Shown here piece after piece: positions 22,561 through 31,293 of a DNA stretch of 64,000 bases; the first letter of the stretch is position 1; each line of letters starts with the position of its first letter. This DNA comes from [Bacillus] selenitireducens MLS10 (GTDB lineage: Bacteria; Bacillota; Bacilli; Bacillales; Salisediminibacteriaceae). The notes beneath the pieces were generated by a model that saw only the letters and a list, made by a program, of their open reading frames with translations, did not search any database and was not told the origin of the DNA. The translations under genes were made by a program, and so were the position numbers. The DNA lies in assembly GCF_000093085.1 (NCBI RefSeq), contig NC_014219.1, forward strand, positions 2,658,384 through 2,722,383, in the 5' to 3' direction.

Positions 22561-22566
22561 TTTTCT

Positions 22567-22596
22567 ATCATACTCAACAACACCTGCATTTGTCAA
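22567..22596 (-). promoter_or_regulatory. SigA promoter of the hisS-aspS T-box transcript
   Basis: TTGACA at 22591-22596, an 18-base spacer and TATGAT at 22567-22572 on the minus strand, nine bases past the dtd stop. Confidence 0.82.
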
Positions 22597-22604
22597 TATG
22601 GAGT

Positions 22605-23054
22605 TCAGGATTGTTTACTCTCCACAATCAGTGTAACAGGCCCGTGATTGACCAGTTCCACATCCATCATCGCGCCAAATACACCTGTTTCGACAGTCAG
22701 ACCGTGCTCATCTCTGAGAATGCGGTTCATCATTTCGTAGAGGTGATCTGCATGATCCGGTTTCGCAGCTGCCATAAAATTCGGGCGTCTGCCCTTCTTG
22801 CAATCGCCATAGACCGTGAACTGCGAAATGGAAAGAACAGATCCTCCCTTATCTTTAACAGACAAGTTCAGTTTGTCATCCTCATCTTCAAAAATCCGCA
22901 GATTGGCAATTTTATCAGCTGTCCAGCGTGCATCTGCTTCGGTATCGTCATGCGTCACGCCGACAAGGAGCATCAGTCCGTTGCCAATGGAGCCTGTCAC
23001 GTTGTCATCCACGGTGACATTTGCTTTTGAAACCCGTTGTACAATTACCCGCAT
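22605..23054 (-). CDS. dtd: D-aminoacyl-tRNA deacylase
   Basis: 149 residues, full DTD length. It removes D-amino acids (and Gly mischarged on tRNA-Ala) from tRNA. Signature motifs are SQFTVYGD near residue 77 and the cross-subunit NHGPVT near residue 137. It lies 29 bases after relA, the same order as B. subtilis relA-dtd. Confidence 0.96.
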   Translation of the reverse strand: MRVIVQRVSKANVTVDDNVTGSIGNGLMLLVGVTHDDTEADARWTADKIANLRIFEDEDDKLNLSVKDKGGSVLSISQFTVYGDCKKGRRPNFMAAAKPDHADHLYEMMNRILRDEHGLTVETGVFGAMMDVELVNHGPVTLIVESKQS

Positions 23055-23083
23055 GGTTCATAACCTCCGGCACGTGTCATTCC

Positions 23084-24685
23084 TCAGTTCATAATCCGTC
23101 TCACGGAATAAATATCCGTGATCTGTTTGATTCTGTCCACAATTCTTTGAAGATGCGTGACATCCTGAATCGCAATGGTCATATTGATCGTAGCCATTTT
23201 ATTTTTATCCGATTTGCCGGACACGGCGTTAATATTCGTCTTTGTCTCCGCAACCGCCTGAAGCACATCGTTTAAGAGGGCACGACGGTCATAACCGTTG
23301 ATCTCGATATCCACATTGTACGTTTTGATCTTCTTGGAATCTTCTTCCCATTCAACAGGCAACAGCCTCTGACGTGCTTCTTCCGTATTGATATTCGGAC
23401 AGTCGGCACGGTGAATGGACACACCCCGTCCCTTTGTAATAAATCCGGCGATCTCATCTCCCGGTACGGGATTGCAACAGCGAGACAGCCTGACGAGCAG
23501 ATTGTCAACGCCTTTGACGCGGACACCGGTATTCGTCGAGCGTGATTTTTCTTCTTTTCGCTCATTTGCCGCCGGTTTGACTTCATCTTTGACCTCATTC
23601 AGGGAAGTGACTTCTTTTTCTTCCTCTTCTTTTTTACGAATGTCATCAGTCAGGCGGGTCACGATTTGGGCCGCGGTGATCCCTCCATAGCCGACAGCCG
23701 CAAACATATCGTCTTCAGAGGTGAAGCTGAATTTATCAATGGCATGGGCGATATTGGCGTTGGTCATGATATCCTTGACTTTATACCCTTTACGCTCCAC
23801 TTCCTTCTCGATCATATCGAGTCCTTTTTCAATGTTCTCTTCGCGCTTTTCTTTTTTGAACCACTGTCTGATTTTATTTTTTGCATGGGAACTCTGGGTA
23901 ATCTTCACCCAGTCGGTGCTCGGTCCATAAGAATGTTTGGACGTAAGAACCTCAACGATGTCACCGGTTTTCAGTTTGTGATCGAGAGGTACCATTTTCC
24001 CGTTGACCTTCGCACCGATACAGCGGTTCCCGATTTCTGTGTGGATACGGTAGGCGAAATCAAGGGGGACCGATCCTTTCGGCAGTTCAATGACATCCCC
24101 TTTTGGTGTAAACACAAACACCATATCGCTGAACAGATCGATCTTTAAAGACTCCATAAACTCCTGGGCATCATCCGCATCGTTCTGCCATTCAAGGATT
24201 TCTCTGAACCAGGACAGTTTCTGTTCCATCGTCTCTTTGTTGTCGTCGACACTTTTTCCTTCTTTATAAGCCCAGTGCGCAGCAACACCAAATTCTGCGA
24301 TCTTGTGCATATCTTCTGAACGGATCTGTACTTCAAGGGGGTCGCCCTTCGGTCCAATCACCGTTGTATGGAGAGACTGATACATGTTGGCCTTTGGCAT
24401 GGCGATGTAATCCTTGAATCGTCCCGGCATTGGTTTAAATTGAGTATGGATGGTGCCGAGTACCGCATAACAGTCTTTTATACTCGGTACGATAATCCGT
24501 ACCGCCAGGAGATCATAAATTTCGTTAAACTGTTTGTTTTGCAGGACCATTTTGCGATAAATACTGTAAATGTGCTTGGCGCGGCCGTTGATCTCCGCCT
24601 GAATGTCCATCTGCTCACAGCGTTCCCGTATATCATCCTGCACCTGTTTGATGTAGTGTTCTCGCTCTGCACGCTTTTTCTTCAT
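23084..24685 (-). CDS. Rel C-terminal fragment (synthetase, TGS and ACT domains)
   Basis: 533 residues if translation were to restart at the first ATG in the second frame (MKKKRAEREHYIKQVQ). The open frame itself reaches back to the frameshift near 24833. It contains the synthetase domain, a TGS domain (VFTPKGDVIELPKGSVPLDF), the conserved-cysteine region LSRCCNPVPGDEI and the ACT domain. No clear ribosome site precedes that ATG, so independent translation is doubtful. A synthetase without its hydrolase would be expected to harm the cell. Confidence 0.55.
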   Translation of the reverse strand: MKKKRAEREHYIKQVQDDIRERCEQMDIQAEINGRAKHIYSIYRKMVLQNKQFNEIYDLLAVRIIVPSIKDCYAVLGTIHTQFKPMPGRFKDYIAMPKANMYQSLHTTVIGPKGDPLEVQIRSEDMHKIAEFGVAAHWAYKEGKSVDDNKETMEQKLSWFREILEWQNDADDAQEFMESLKIDLFSDMVFVFTPKGDVIELPKGSVPLDFAYRIHTEIGNRCIGAKVNGKMVPLDHKLKTGDIVEVLTSKHSYGPSTDWVKITQSSHAKNKIRQWFKKEKREENIEKGLDMIEKEVERKGYKVKDIMTNANIAHAIDKFSFTSEDDMFAAVGYGGITAAQIVTRLTDDIRKKEEEEKEVTSLNEVKDEVKPAANERKEEKSRSTNTGVRVKGVDNLLVRLSRCCNPVPGDEIAGFITKGRGVSIHRADCPNINTEEARQRLLPVEWEEDSKKIKTYNVDIEINGYDRRALLNDVLQAVAETKTNINAVSGKSDKNKMATINMTIAIQDVTHLQRIVDRIKQITDIYSVRRIMN

Positions 24686-24827
24686 CAGATTGACAATGCG
24701 ATAATACTGTTGGGGATTCAGGTATCTGAGCGCCGTATCTTCAAGTTCCCACTTGATTGTGGAAATCCCGAGACGGTGGGCAAGGGGCGCGAAAATCTCC
24801 AGCGTTTCATTGGCGATTCGCCGCTGC

Positions 24828-24848
24828 TTCTCAGGGGGGGAGATGCTT
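24828..24848 (-). other. Candidate +1 frameshift site in relA (C7 followed by UGA)
   Basis: The codons CAT CTC CCC CCC TGA end the first frame. A P-site Pro-tRNA slipping from CCC to the overlapping CCU would place GAG next and restore the Rel sequence. This resembles the CUU-UGA of prfB and the CCC-UGA shift sites described in phage. No upstream Shine-Dalgarno-like stimulator is visible. Confidence 0.45.
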
Positions 24849-25286
24849 CAGTGTGCGCATATTATGCAATCGGTCGGCGAGTTTAATCAGAATAACACGG
24901 ATATCCCGTGCCATCGCAACAAACATTTTCCGATGATTCTCTGCCTGCTGTTCTTCTTTGGACTTATATTTTATCTTGCCCAGTTTTGTGACACCATCCA
25001 CAAGCATGGCCACTTCTTCACCAAAATCCTTCGTCAAATCGTCGAGGGTCACTTCCGTGTCCTCAACGACATCATGCAAAAATGCCGCCGCAATGGTATT
25101 CGGGTCCATACCGAGTTCAACGAGAATGCCGGCAACCTGAACCGGATGCCAGATATAAGGTTCTCCGGATTTTCTGTATTGCTCTCTGTGCGCATACTCA
25201 GCCATCTCATAAGCTTTACGCAAATAAGCAACATCTTCGTCATTTAAGTATTCACTGGCTTTTTGTAACACTTCTTCTATCGTCAT
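24831..25286 (-). CDS. Rel N-terminal fragment (HD hydrolase part)
   Basis: 151 residues from the ATG of [15 protein letters not shown] to the premature TGA. It contains the HD motif [15 protein letters not shown] and the strand [19 protein letters not shown], so most of the (p)ppGpp hydrolase domain but not its final helices. If made alone it would probably be unstable. A terminator and a 240-base gap separate it from apt. Confidence 0.6.
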   Translation of the reverse strand: MTIEEVLQKASEYLNDEDVAYLRKAYEMAEYAHREQYRKSGEPYIWHPVQVAGILVELGMDPNTIAAAFLHDVVEDTEVTLDDLTKDFGEEVAMLVDGVTKLGKIKYKSKEEQQAENHRKMFVAMARDIRVILIKLADRLHNMRTLKHLPP

Positions 25287-25421
25287 GGAATCACCTTAGA
25301 TCTTCGAAAATACCCCGCCGGCAGTTTCGCTGAATTATGAGAATGAGCTGACGAATCAGCCTTAACTGGTTCTTTCATACACTTTGGACACTGGTGTCCT
25401 TCCATTCATTTGAAAGGATGA

Positions 25422-25450
25422 AGAAAAAGTCTTCTCCGAAGAAAAGACTT
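25422..25450 (-). terminator. Terminator between apt and relA
   Basis: AAGTCTTTTC and GAGAAGACTT form a stem with a TTTTT tail on the minus strand, so relA is probably transcribed from its own promoter in the 25287-25421 gap. No convincing -35/-10 pair is seen there; CATAAT at about 25331-25336 is the best -10. Confidence 0.75.
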
Positions 25451-25529
25451 GTAGTTATAATAGCACATTTACCCTGATTTGCGAATGGAAACTGCTCCAG
25501 TCACGAGTCGGGATAAATGATTCCACTCA

Positions 25530-26042
25530 TCAGTATGTCACAAGTGAATGAACATCGTATTTCGAAAGGTTTTTACGTCCTTCTAGAAAACTCAGTTCAA
25601 TCAGAAACGCAATACCGACAACGATGCCACCCAGCTCTTCGACCATGGAGATCGTCGCCTGGATCGTTCCGCCCGTTGCAAGAAGGTCATCGGTGATCAG
25701 GACTTTCTGTCCCGGTTTGATCGAATCCTTATGAATATTCAGGGAATCTTTACCGTATTCAAGACCGTAATCCACTTCCAAAACCTCTCTCGGCAATTTC
25801 CCGGCTTTTCGTACCGGTACAAAACCAGCCTCGAGTGCGTAGGATACCGGGCACCCAACCACAAATCCGCGGGCTTCAGGCCCGACAACAACATCCACTT
25901 CACGTTTCTTGGCGAAAGTGACCATTTCATCAATGGCTTTTCGGTACACTTCCCCATTCTCCATAAGCGTGGTGATGTCTTTGAAACTGATCCCCTCATG
26001 CGGGAAATCTTCAACAACGGTAATGTGCTCTTTGAAATCCAT
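25530..26042 (-). CDS. apt: Adenine phosphoribosyltransferase
   Basis: 170 residues, normal for Apt, which makes AMP from adenine and PRPP. The PRPP-binding motif [13 protein letters not shown] lies near residues 115-127, and [20 protein letters not shown] is the adenine-side conserved stretch. It follows recJ, as in B. subtilis. A hairpin (TGCCGGT with ACCGGCA, about 26056-26078) lies just before its ribosome site and could influence translation or mRNA processing. Confidence 0.97.
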   Translation of the reverse strand: MDFKEHITVVEDFPHEGISFKDITTLMENGEVYRKAIDEMVTFAKKREVDVVVGPEARGFVVGCPVSYALEAGFVPVRKAGKLPREVLEVDYGLEYGKDSLNIHKDSIKPGQKVLITDDLLATGGTIQATISMVEELGGIVVGIAFLIELSFLEGRKNLSKYDVHSLVTY

Positions 26043-26121
26043 ATTCTTCCTCCTGTTGCCGGTGTTTGTATACCGGCAGTGTAATTAATTTGTGTACTGA
26101 TTATGGATGCTGTCCCGGATA

Positions 26122-28479
26122 TCAGGCCTCAGGGACGGCAGCCGGATTCTTACGCTGTTCCACCCAGCGTTTTAATTCACCGCTCGATGAGTAATACAAA
26201 GCCTGCTCGACTTCCTGTTTTGCAAGCGTTTCCTGATAAAGTGCAGAATCATTTAATTGCTTTTTCTCAGGATTGCTCACAACTTCCACAATGCCATCTT
26301 TCATTGTAACAAATTCAAGCTCGGAAAACACCTTGCACATAAAACGAATATGATCCATTGACCATCCTTTTTTTCGGCTTATCGTATGTGCATGGCGCTT
26401 CATGTCGACTTTTTCCTGTTGAATAAATAATTTATACAGCTCAGAAAACTGCTCTCTTCGCGGAACGGTTTCTATCTTTCCTGAATCTGCTTGCAGAAAA
26501 ACCGGGTACAGTTTCTCCAGATTCTTCAGCTCTTGAACGAGTCTCTCCATTTGTTCAAGTGTTTTTGGCAGATCAATAAACACCACATCCCCGGCTTTCT
26601 GAATAATGGCTCTTTGATCATCTGTAAATCCATCAATAACCTCTACTTTAATCCATTCCTCGGGAATCTCGGTTCTGATGGCCGAAAAAGGATGGGAAAA
26701 GGTCACAGCAGTCACTTCTGAGCGGTTCAAAAGATGTTGCTGTCGCGCGAACTTTGTATTACCTCTGAAATCAAACAGCTGCCAGTCGGAAATCTGCATG
26801 TCTTCAACAAGAAACTGCGGCTTTCGCTTGCCGTTCCATTCATTGATACCGAGTTTGCCGACCAGCGAGAGCGGTGACAGTTTCGAAATCTCGTCAGCAG
26901 CATCCCCTTTACCAAACGCAATGGCGTCAAGTTCAATGCCTGATCCCTTGTTGTTGACACTCAGCTTCAGATGATCGCCGGTTGCACCGATTCTGCGCAT
27001 ACTGACAATGCCGACATCTTCAAGCATCACTTTCGGAGCCGGATTACCGATCCCGTATGGTGCCATTGCTTGCAAATCTTCAATCGCATTCAAAGTTACT
27101 TCTTCGATTGAAACGGGTAAATCCACCTTAAGTTTACGGATCCAATCGTCATCCGACATCGACTCATTCGCCAGACGAATGAGTCTTTCCCTCAGTTCTT
27201 CCACATCAGAAAGCGACATCGTGAGACCGGCCGCCATCGGATGACCGCCGAAATGAGGGAGAATATCCCGGCATGTTGACAGGGATTGAAACATATCAAA
27301 CCCTTCGATACTTCTTGCCGAGCCTTTGGCCTGTTCTTTCTCCTGATCAAAACTGAGTACGATGACAGGCCGGTAATACCTTTCAACCAGCCGGCTTGCC
27401 ACAATGCCGATGACACCCGGATTCCAGCCTTCGGCACCGACAATGATGACAGATGGCACACCCTGCGCTTCAACCTGTTCGATGGCCTCTTCCGCAATCT
27501 CTTTGACAATGCTCTGCCGCTCTTTGTTTAGCCCGTCAATCAGCTCAGCAAGATCCTTCGCCTCATGCGGATTCTCCGTAATCAGAAGAGCCGCCGCCGG
27601 ATCTGCGGAGTCCAATCTCCCTGCAGCATTGAGTCTTGGGCCGATCATGAACCCGATCGTCTCTTCGTTCAATTCACTGACCTCAGCGCCGGCTATATCC
27701 AACAGCGCCTTCACCCCAGCTCTCGGGCCCTGGCGAATTGCTTCTATGCCCGCTTTTGCCAGATAACGGTTTTCCCCTTCAAGAGAAACAAGATCCGCAA
27801 TCGTTCCAATGGCGACAAGATCAAAAAGATCCTCGGGTATCTCACCCGTCAGAGCATGGGCAAGTTTAAATGCTACACCTGCTCCTGCGAGATTCGGATT
27901 CGGATATGAACAATGTTCCTGTTTCGGGTTCACAACGGCAAATGCATCCGGCAACACAGGCGGGGGTTCGTGATGATCCGTGATGATCAGATCCATCCCG
28001 CATTCTTTTGCGACCTCCGCTTCATGAACTCCGGAGATGCCTGTGTCCACGGTAATGATCAGACTTACCGACTCTTCAGCAGCCTGCCTGAACGCTCCTT
28101 CATTCGGGCCGTATCCTTCCGTAAACCGGTTCGGGATATAATAACTGACCTCAGCGCCCAGCCGTTTCAACGTCAAATACGTAATTGCTGTACTCGTTAC
28201 ACCGTCTGCATCATAATCCCCAAAAATAAGGATCCGTTCCTGTTTCTCAATAGCACGCCGGATCCGATCGACTGCACGGTCCATATCATAGAGCAGAAAT
28301 GGATCAAGCAGTGAACGGTGATCCATATGTAAAAATGACATGACTTCTTCTTTCGTCGTTTTACGGCGTTGAACAAAAAAACGAGCTGCAATGTTGGACA
28401 GACCCGTCGCTTCAGCCAGTTCTCCAACCTGATCTTCAGACCAGTCGGGCACAAGCCATTTCGATTTTGAAGGCAGCAT
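26122..28479 (-). CDS. recJ: Single-stranded-DNA-specific exonuclease RecJ
   Basis: 785 residues, like the long Bacillus RecJ (YrvE) with an extended C-terminal region beyond the DHH core. The DHH phosphoesterase motifs FGDYDADGVTS and IITDHHEPPPVLPDA and the DHHA1 segment FGGHPMAAGLTM are present, followed by the OB-fold. RecJ degrades single-stranded DNA 5' to 3' in RecF-pathway recombination and base excision repair. It has its own promoter right upstream. Confidence 0.96.
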   Translation of the reverse strand: MLPSKSKWLVPDWSEDQVGELAEATGLSNIAARFFVQRRKTTKEEVMSFLHMDHRSLLDPFLLYDMDRAVDRIRRAIEKQERILIFGDYDADGVTSTAITYLTLKRLGAEVSYYIPNRFTEGYGPNEGAFRQAAEESVSLIITVDTGISGVHEAEVAKECGMDLIITDHHEPPPVLPDAFAVVNPKQEHCSYPNPNLAGAGVAFKLAHALTGEIPEDLFDLVAIGTIADLVSLEGENRYLAKAGIEAIRQGPRAGVKALLDIAGAEVSELNEETIGFMIGPRLNAAGRLDSADPAAALLITENPHEAKDLAELIDGLNKERQSIVKEIAEEAIEQVEAQGVPSVIIVGAEGWNPGVIGIVASRLVERYYRPVIVLSFDQEKEQAKGSARSIEGFDMFQSLSTCRDILPHFGGHPMAAGLTMSLSDVEELRERLIRLANESMSDDDWIRKLKVDLPVSIEEVTLNAIEDLQAMAPYGIGNPAPKVMLEDVGIVSMRRIGATGDHLKLSVNNKGSGIELDAIAFGKGDAADEISKLSPLSLVGKLGINEWNGKRKPQFLVEDMQISDWQLFDFRGNTKFARQQHLLNRSEVTAVTFSHPFSAIRTEIPEEWIKVEVIDGFTDDQRAIIQKAGDVVFIDLPKTLEQMERLVQELKNLEKLYPVFLQADSGKIETVPRREQFSELYKLFIQQEKVDMKRHAHTISRKKGWSMDHIRFMCKVFSELEFVTMKDGIVEVVSNPEKKQLNDSALYQETLAKQEVEQALYYSSSGELKRWVEQRKNPAAVPEA

Positions 28480-28503
28480 CTTTATCCACTCCTAACCTGT
28501 TTC

Positions 28504-28532
28504 ATTATACATAAGCCCTCACGCTCCTGCAA
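28504..28532 (-). promoter_or_regulatory. SigA promoter of recJ-apt
   Basis: TTGCAG at 28527-28532, a 17-base spacer and TATAAT at 28504-28509 on the minus strand, about 25 bases upstream of the recJ start. Confidence 0.8.
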
Positions 28533-28542
28533 TGCAAATCAG

Positions 28543-28569
28543 AAAAACCCGCCACGGAGGCGGGTTTTT
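28543..28569. terminator. Terminator after secF
   Basis: AAAAACCCGCC and GGCGGGTTTTT form a compact stem eight bases past the secF stop, with T runs on both strands. Confidence 0.9.
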
Positions 28570-28576
28570 CATCTCG

Positions 28577-29539
28577 TTATCCGTTTGTCGGCGTTGCTTC
28601 CTGTTCTTCCTGTTCCTCCTGAAGCTCTTTAATCCGTTTTTCATGGCGCTTCTTGATCTGCCGTGTCTTCAATTCAAGGAATACCTGCGCTGCAATAAAC
28701 AGGGAGGAATACGTTCCGGCGAGAAGACCGACGACGAGTGCCAGTGAGAAGGTACGAAGTCCTTCCCCGCCAAAGATAAAGAGCGCACCTGCGGCGAAGA
28801 GTACGGTCAGCACGGTGTTAATCGAACGGGCCAACGTTTGAACGAGTGACTTATTGACAACCCGCGCGACATCTTCAAAACCTTTCAGTTTCTTTTCGTA
28901 GCTCATGTTTTCCCTGATCCTGTCGAAGGTGACGATCGTATCGTTGATCGAATAACCGACGATGGTCAGGACGGCGGCAATGAACGGTATATTCACTTCC
29001 ATTTGCAGAATGCTGAAGATAACCAAAATCAGCAACGCATCATGAAACAGGGCCACGATCGCTGAGATACCGTAGAGAAGCTCGAATCGGAACGTTACAT
29101 AAATGATGATCCCGACCGACGCAATCAAAACGGAAATGACCGCATTACGCGCGAGCTCTTCCCCAACGATCGGGGTCACAGTACTGACCGTCGGCTCATT
29201 GCCGTATACGTCCATGAAGTGAGCCTGAATGGAGAGCGTCTCTTCCTGTGAAAGATCCCCGATAAACTGCGCACGGCCAATTTCATTCGTATCGCCCGCG
29301 AGTGTCAGGTCATCAGGAATATACCCGATATTTTCGAACTCGGCCATCACCTCTTGTTCAGTGACGGGTTCATCAGCAAGGATGTCGATCGTCGTCCCGC
29401 TCGTGAAATCAATGCCGAGATTCAATCCGACCGTCATGAGAAGAATAATCCCTGCGAGCAGCGTGGATGCCGATGCAATAAAAAACTTTTTCCGGTGTTT
29501 GACAAAATCAAGTCGTGTATTCCAATGTTCAAAGTTCAC
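28577..29539 (-). CDS. secF: Protein translocase subunit SecF
   Basis: 320 residues with six membrane helices. SecF features are the N-terminal FVKHRKKFFIAS with the first helix, then GLNLGIDFTSGTTIDI, and the C-terminal VGYSINDTIVTFDRIREN. SecDF uses the proton or sodium gradient to help pull exported proteins across the membrane. The GTG start overlaps the secD stop by 11 bases. In B. subtilis the two proteins are fused as SecDF; here they are separate genes. A charged, Glu-rich tail follows the last helix. Confidence 0.95.
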   Translation of the reverse strand: MNFEHWNTRLDFVKHRKKFFIASASTLLAGIILLMTVGLNLGIDFTSGTTIDILADEPVTEQEVMAEFENIGYIPDDLTLAGDTNEIGRAQFIGDLSQEETLSIQAHFMDVYGNEPTVSTVTPIVGEELARNAVISVLIASVGIIIYVTFRFELLYGISAIVALFHDALLILVIFSILQMEVNIPFIAAVLTIVGYSINDTIVTFDRIRENMSYEKKLKGFEDVARVVNKSLVQTLARSINTVLTVLFAAGALFIFGGEGLRTFSLALVVGLLAGTYSSLFIAAQVFLELKTRQIKKRHEKRIKELQEEQEEQEATPTNG

Positions 29540-30845
29540 TGATCTGGTCCTCCTTTACGCCGAACAGCTTCTGCTTTCCGTTAAGAATCCGGCTGTTCAC
29601 CCAAAGTCCAAGGAAGAGCCTTGCGCCGAGAACGGCCGTCAAAAAGCTCGTCAGGATACTGACAATCAGCATCAGAGCAAAGCCCTGTACCGCACTCGTT
29701 CCGAAATAGAACAGTACTACGGCTGCCAGTATCGTCGTCACGTTCGCATCGATAATCGTCGACAGTGACCGCCGGCTTCCGGCTTTAAAGGCGCTCATTA
29801 CCGATTTACCGGAACGAAGTTCATCCTTGATCCGTTCAAAGGTAATGATATTTGCATCAACAGCCATCCCGACACCGAGTATAAGGGCTGCAATACCCGG
29901 CAATGTCAGTACAGCATTCATCCAGTCGAAAATCACGAGTACAACGTACGTATACAGTGACAGCGTCAATACAGCAATGATCCCCATAAACCGGTAATAG
30001 AGAAGCATATAACCAAAGATGAGCGCAACACCGATGTAGCCTGCAAAAATAGCCAGATCCATTGCACGCTCGCCCAATGATGCCCCGACAGAGTTCGAAT
30101 ACACTTCCTCAAGGGAAACCGGCAGCGCCCCGGCATTCAGAATTCCGGCAAGGTCCTGTGCGGAATCAACAGTAAAGTCACCCGTAATGACGACGGTTGA
30201 CTGATTCAGACGCTGCTGAACACGAGGTGCGGACACGATTTTCGAATCTTCTTTCTGCATTTCTTCCCAATAATCGTCGCCCTCTTCATAATCCATCCAG
30301 ATTGCCATGATATTATCAGGCGGCTGACGCTGACTGATTTCACTTGTTATATCACCGAACATCGATGGATCATCCACCGTCACCTGTACGATCGGACGGT
30401 TTGTCTCCGGATCAAACGTCTGTTGGGCACCGCCTTCAACCAGGTCGCCCCCGTCCATCAGCAGCTCATTTTCGGTATCCCGAAAGGAGAGTCTCGCCTC
30501 CGTTGAAAGCAGTTCCCTTGCAGAGGACTGATCCTCAATCCCTGCGAGTTGAACGCGGATGCGGTCTTCACCCTCGATCGTGATACTCGGCTCTGACACA
30601 CCCAGTACGTCCACTCTGGCGTTCAGTGCCGAGACGGTGTCTGTCAATAATCCGCGGGTGATCTCCGTCTCTTCATCGAGAGGCTCCACCTCATAGAGCA
30701 CCTCAAAACCGCCCTGCAAATCAAGCCCAAGGCGTATATCGTCCACATGGTCCATCACGGTTGCTGCAATCAAGATCCCCAACGAGATAATGATCGCAAA
30801 AAAAGCAGCCAGATGGCCTTTTTTCACTCCCCGACGTTTCTTCAT
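29529..30845 (-). CDS. secD: Protein translocase subunit SecD
   Basis: 438 residues. After the first helix comes RLGLDLQGGFEVLYEV, then a periplasmic-type P1 domain and five more helices with GMAVDANIITFERIKDEL in helix 4, which carries the conserved Asp of the RND-type ion path. I start at the ATG of MKKRRGVKKGH, preceded by GGAGG; the open frame runs 15 codons further upstream. No promoter could be assigned with confidence in the 124-base gap upstream. Confidence 0.95.
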   Translation of the reverse strand: MKKRRGVKKGHLAAFFAIIISLGILIAATVMDHVDDIRLGLDLQGGFEVLYEVEPLDEETEITRGLLTDTVSALNARVDVLGVSEPSITIEGEDRIRVQLAGIEDQSSARELLSTEARLSFRDTENELLMDGGDLVEGGAQQTFDPETNRPIVQVTVDDPSMFGDITSEISQRQPPDNIMAIWMDYEEGDDYWEEMQKEDSKIVSAPRVQQRLNQSTVVITGDFTVDSAQDLAGILNAGALPVSLEEVYSNSVGASLGERAMDLAIFAGYIGVALIFGYMLLYYRFMGIIAVLTLSLYTYVVLVIFDWMNAVLTLPGIAALILGVGMAVDANIITFERIKDELRSGKSVMSAFKAGSRRSLSTIIDANVTTILAAVVLFYFGTSAVQGFALMLIVSILTSFLTAVLGARLFLGLWVNSRILNGKQKLFGVKEDQISEL

Positions 30846-30969
30846 GAAACTGTTTCCTCCTTCAACACACACGTTAAGAGACAGCTTCACCAGGCGCGGT
30901 GAAGCTGCACATCTGCATGTCCACTGTCAAAATCAATAAGCCTATTATAGTCGCTTCTGTTTTCCACTG

Positions 30970-31293
30970 TCAATCCGGGCTCTGATCGGATTTCTCCCGG
31001 TCAGATCGTAAGTCAAGGGCTTCCCCTGATTCAAACAAGTCAGGTCCCTTCAACGCGCCGATCGTTAAATGTGTCATGTAATCATTAATGGACATCGCCA
31101 TCAGTTCCTGCACGAGCCAGTGCAGATGAAGCGTATCCGGCTTGTCTTTTTTCCGATCCACCCGTTCGGTAAAAAGCGACCAGACCGTCTGATCCGTTAC
31201 ATTCGGATGTCCAAGATGCTGCCACTCTTCCCGTTTACTCATGATAACCGGCTCCAGTTTCAAGCGCCAGTATCCCCACTGTTCATTTGTCAT
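30970..31293 (-). CDS. comN: Post-transcriptional regulator, ComN-like
   Basis: 107 residues, small and soluble. The region WQHLGHPNVTDQTVWSLF and MSINDYMTHLTIGA fits the Bacillus post-transcriptional regulator family (ComN, formerly YrzD), which in B. subtilis controls comE mRNA and localises at division sites with DivIVA. Position between secDF and yajC/tgt agrees with B. subtilis gene order. Its ATG overlaps the DUF368 stop by four bases. The identity rests on a short protein and on context. Confidence 0.72.
   Translation of the reverse strand: MTNEQWGYWRLKLEPVIMSKREEWQHLGHPNVTDQTVWSLFTERVDRKKDKPDTLHLHWLVQELMAMSINDYMTHLTIGALKGPDLFESGEALDLRSDREKSDQSPD

Larger units (their letters stand above)
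23084..25286 (-). pseudogene. relA: Rel bifunctional (p)ppGpp synthetase/hydrolase, interrupted by a +1 frameshift
   Basis: Taken together the two reading frames encode a normal Rel protein of about 733 residues: HD hydrolase domain (HDVVEDT near residue 71), synthetase domain (YQSLHTTVIGPKG), TGS domain and C-terminal ACT domain. The frame breaks once, at a run of seven C (24834-24840) that reads CTC CCC CCC TGA. With one C fewer the frame continues without a stop into [15 protein letters not shown], exactly the expected Rel sequence. No other lesion is seen and both halves look well conserved. It may be a sequencing or assembly error, a real mutation, or a recoding site where a +1 slip on CCC-UGA gives full-length Rel. 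The type pseudogene is used only for want of a better term. Confidence 0.9.

Noticed and set aside
23084-25286. Reading the relA halves as two natural single-domain genes
   Set aside because: The junction sequence between the halves is fully conserved Rel and the second half lacks a ribosome site, so one interrupted gene fits better.
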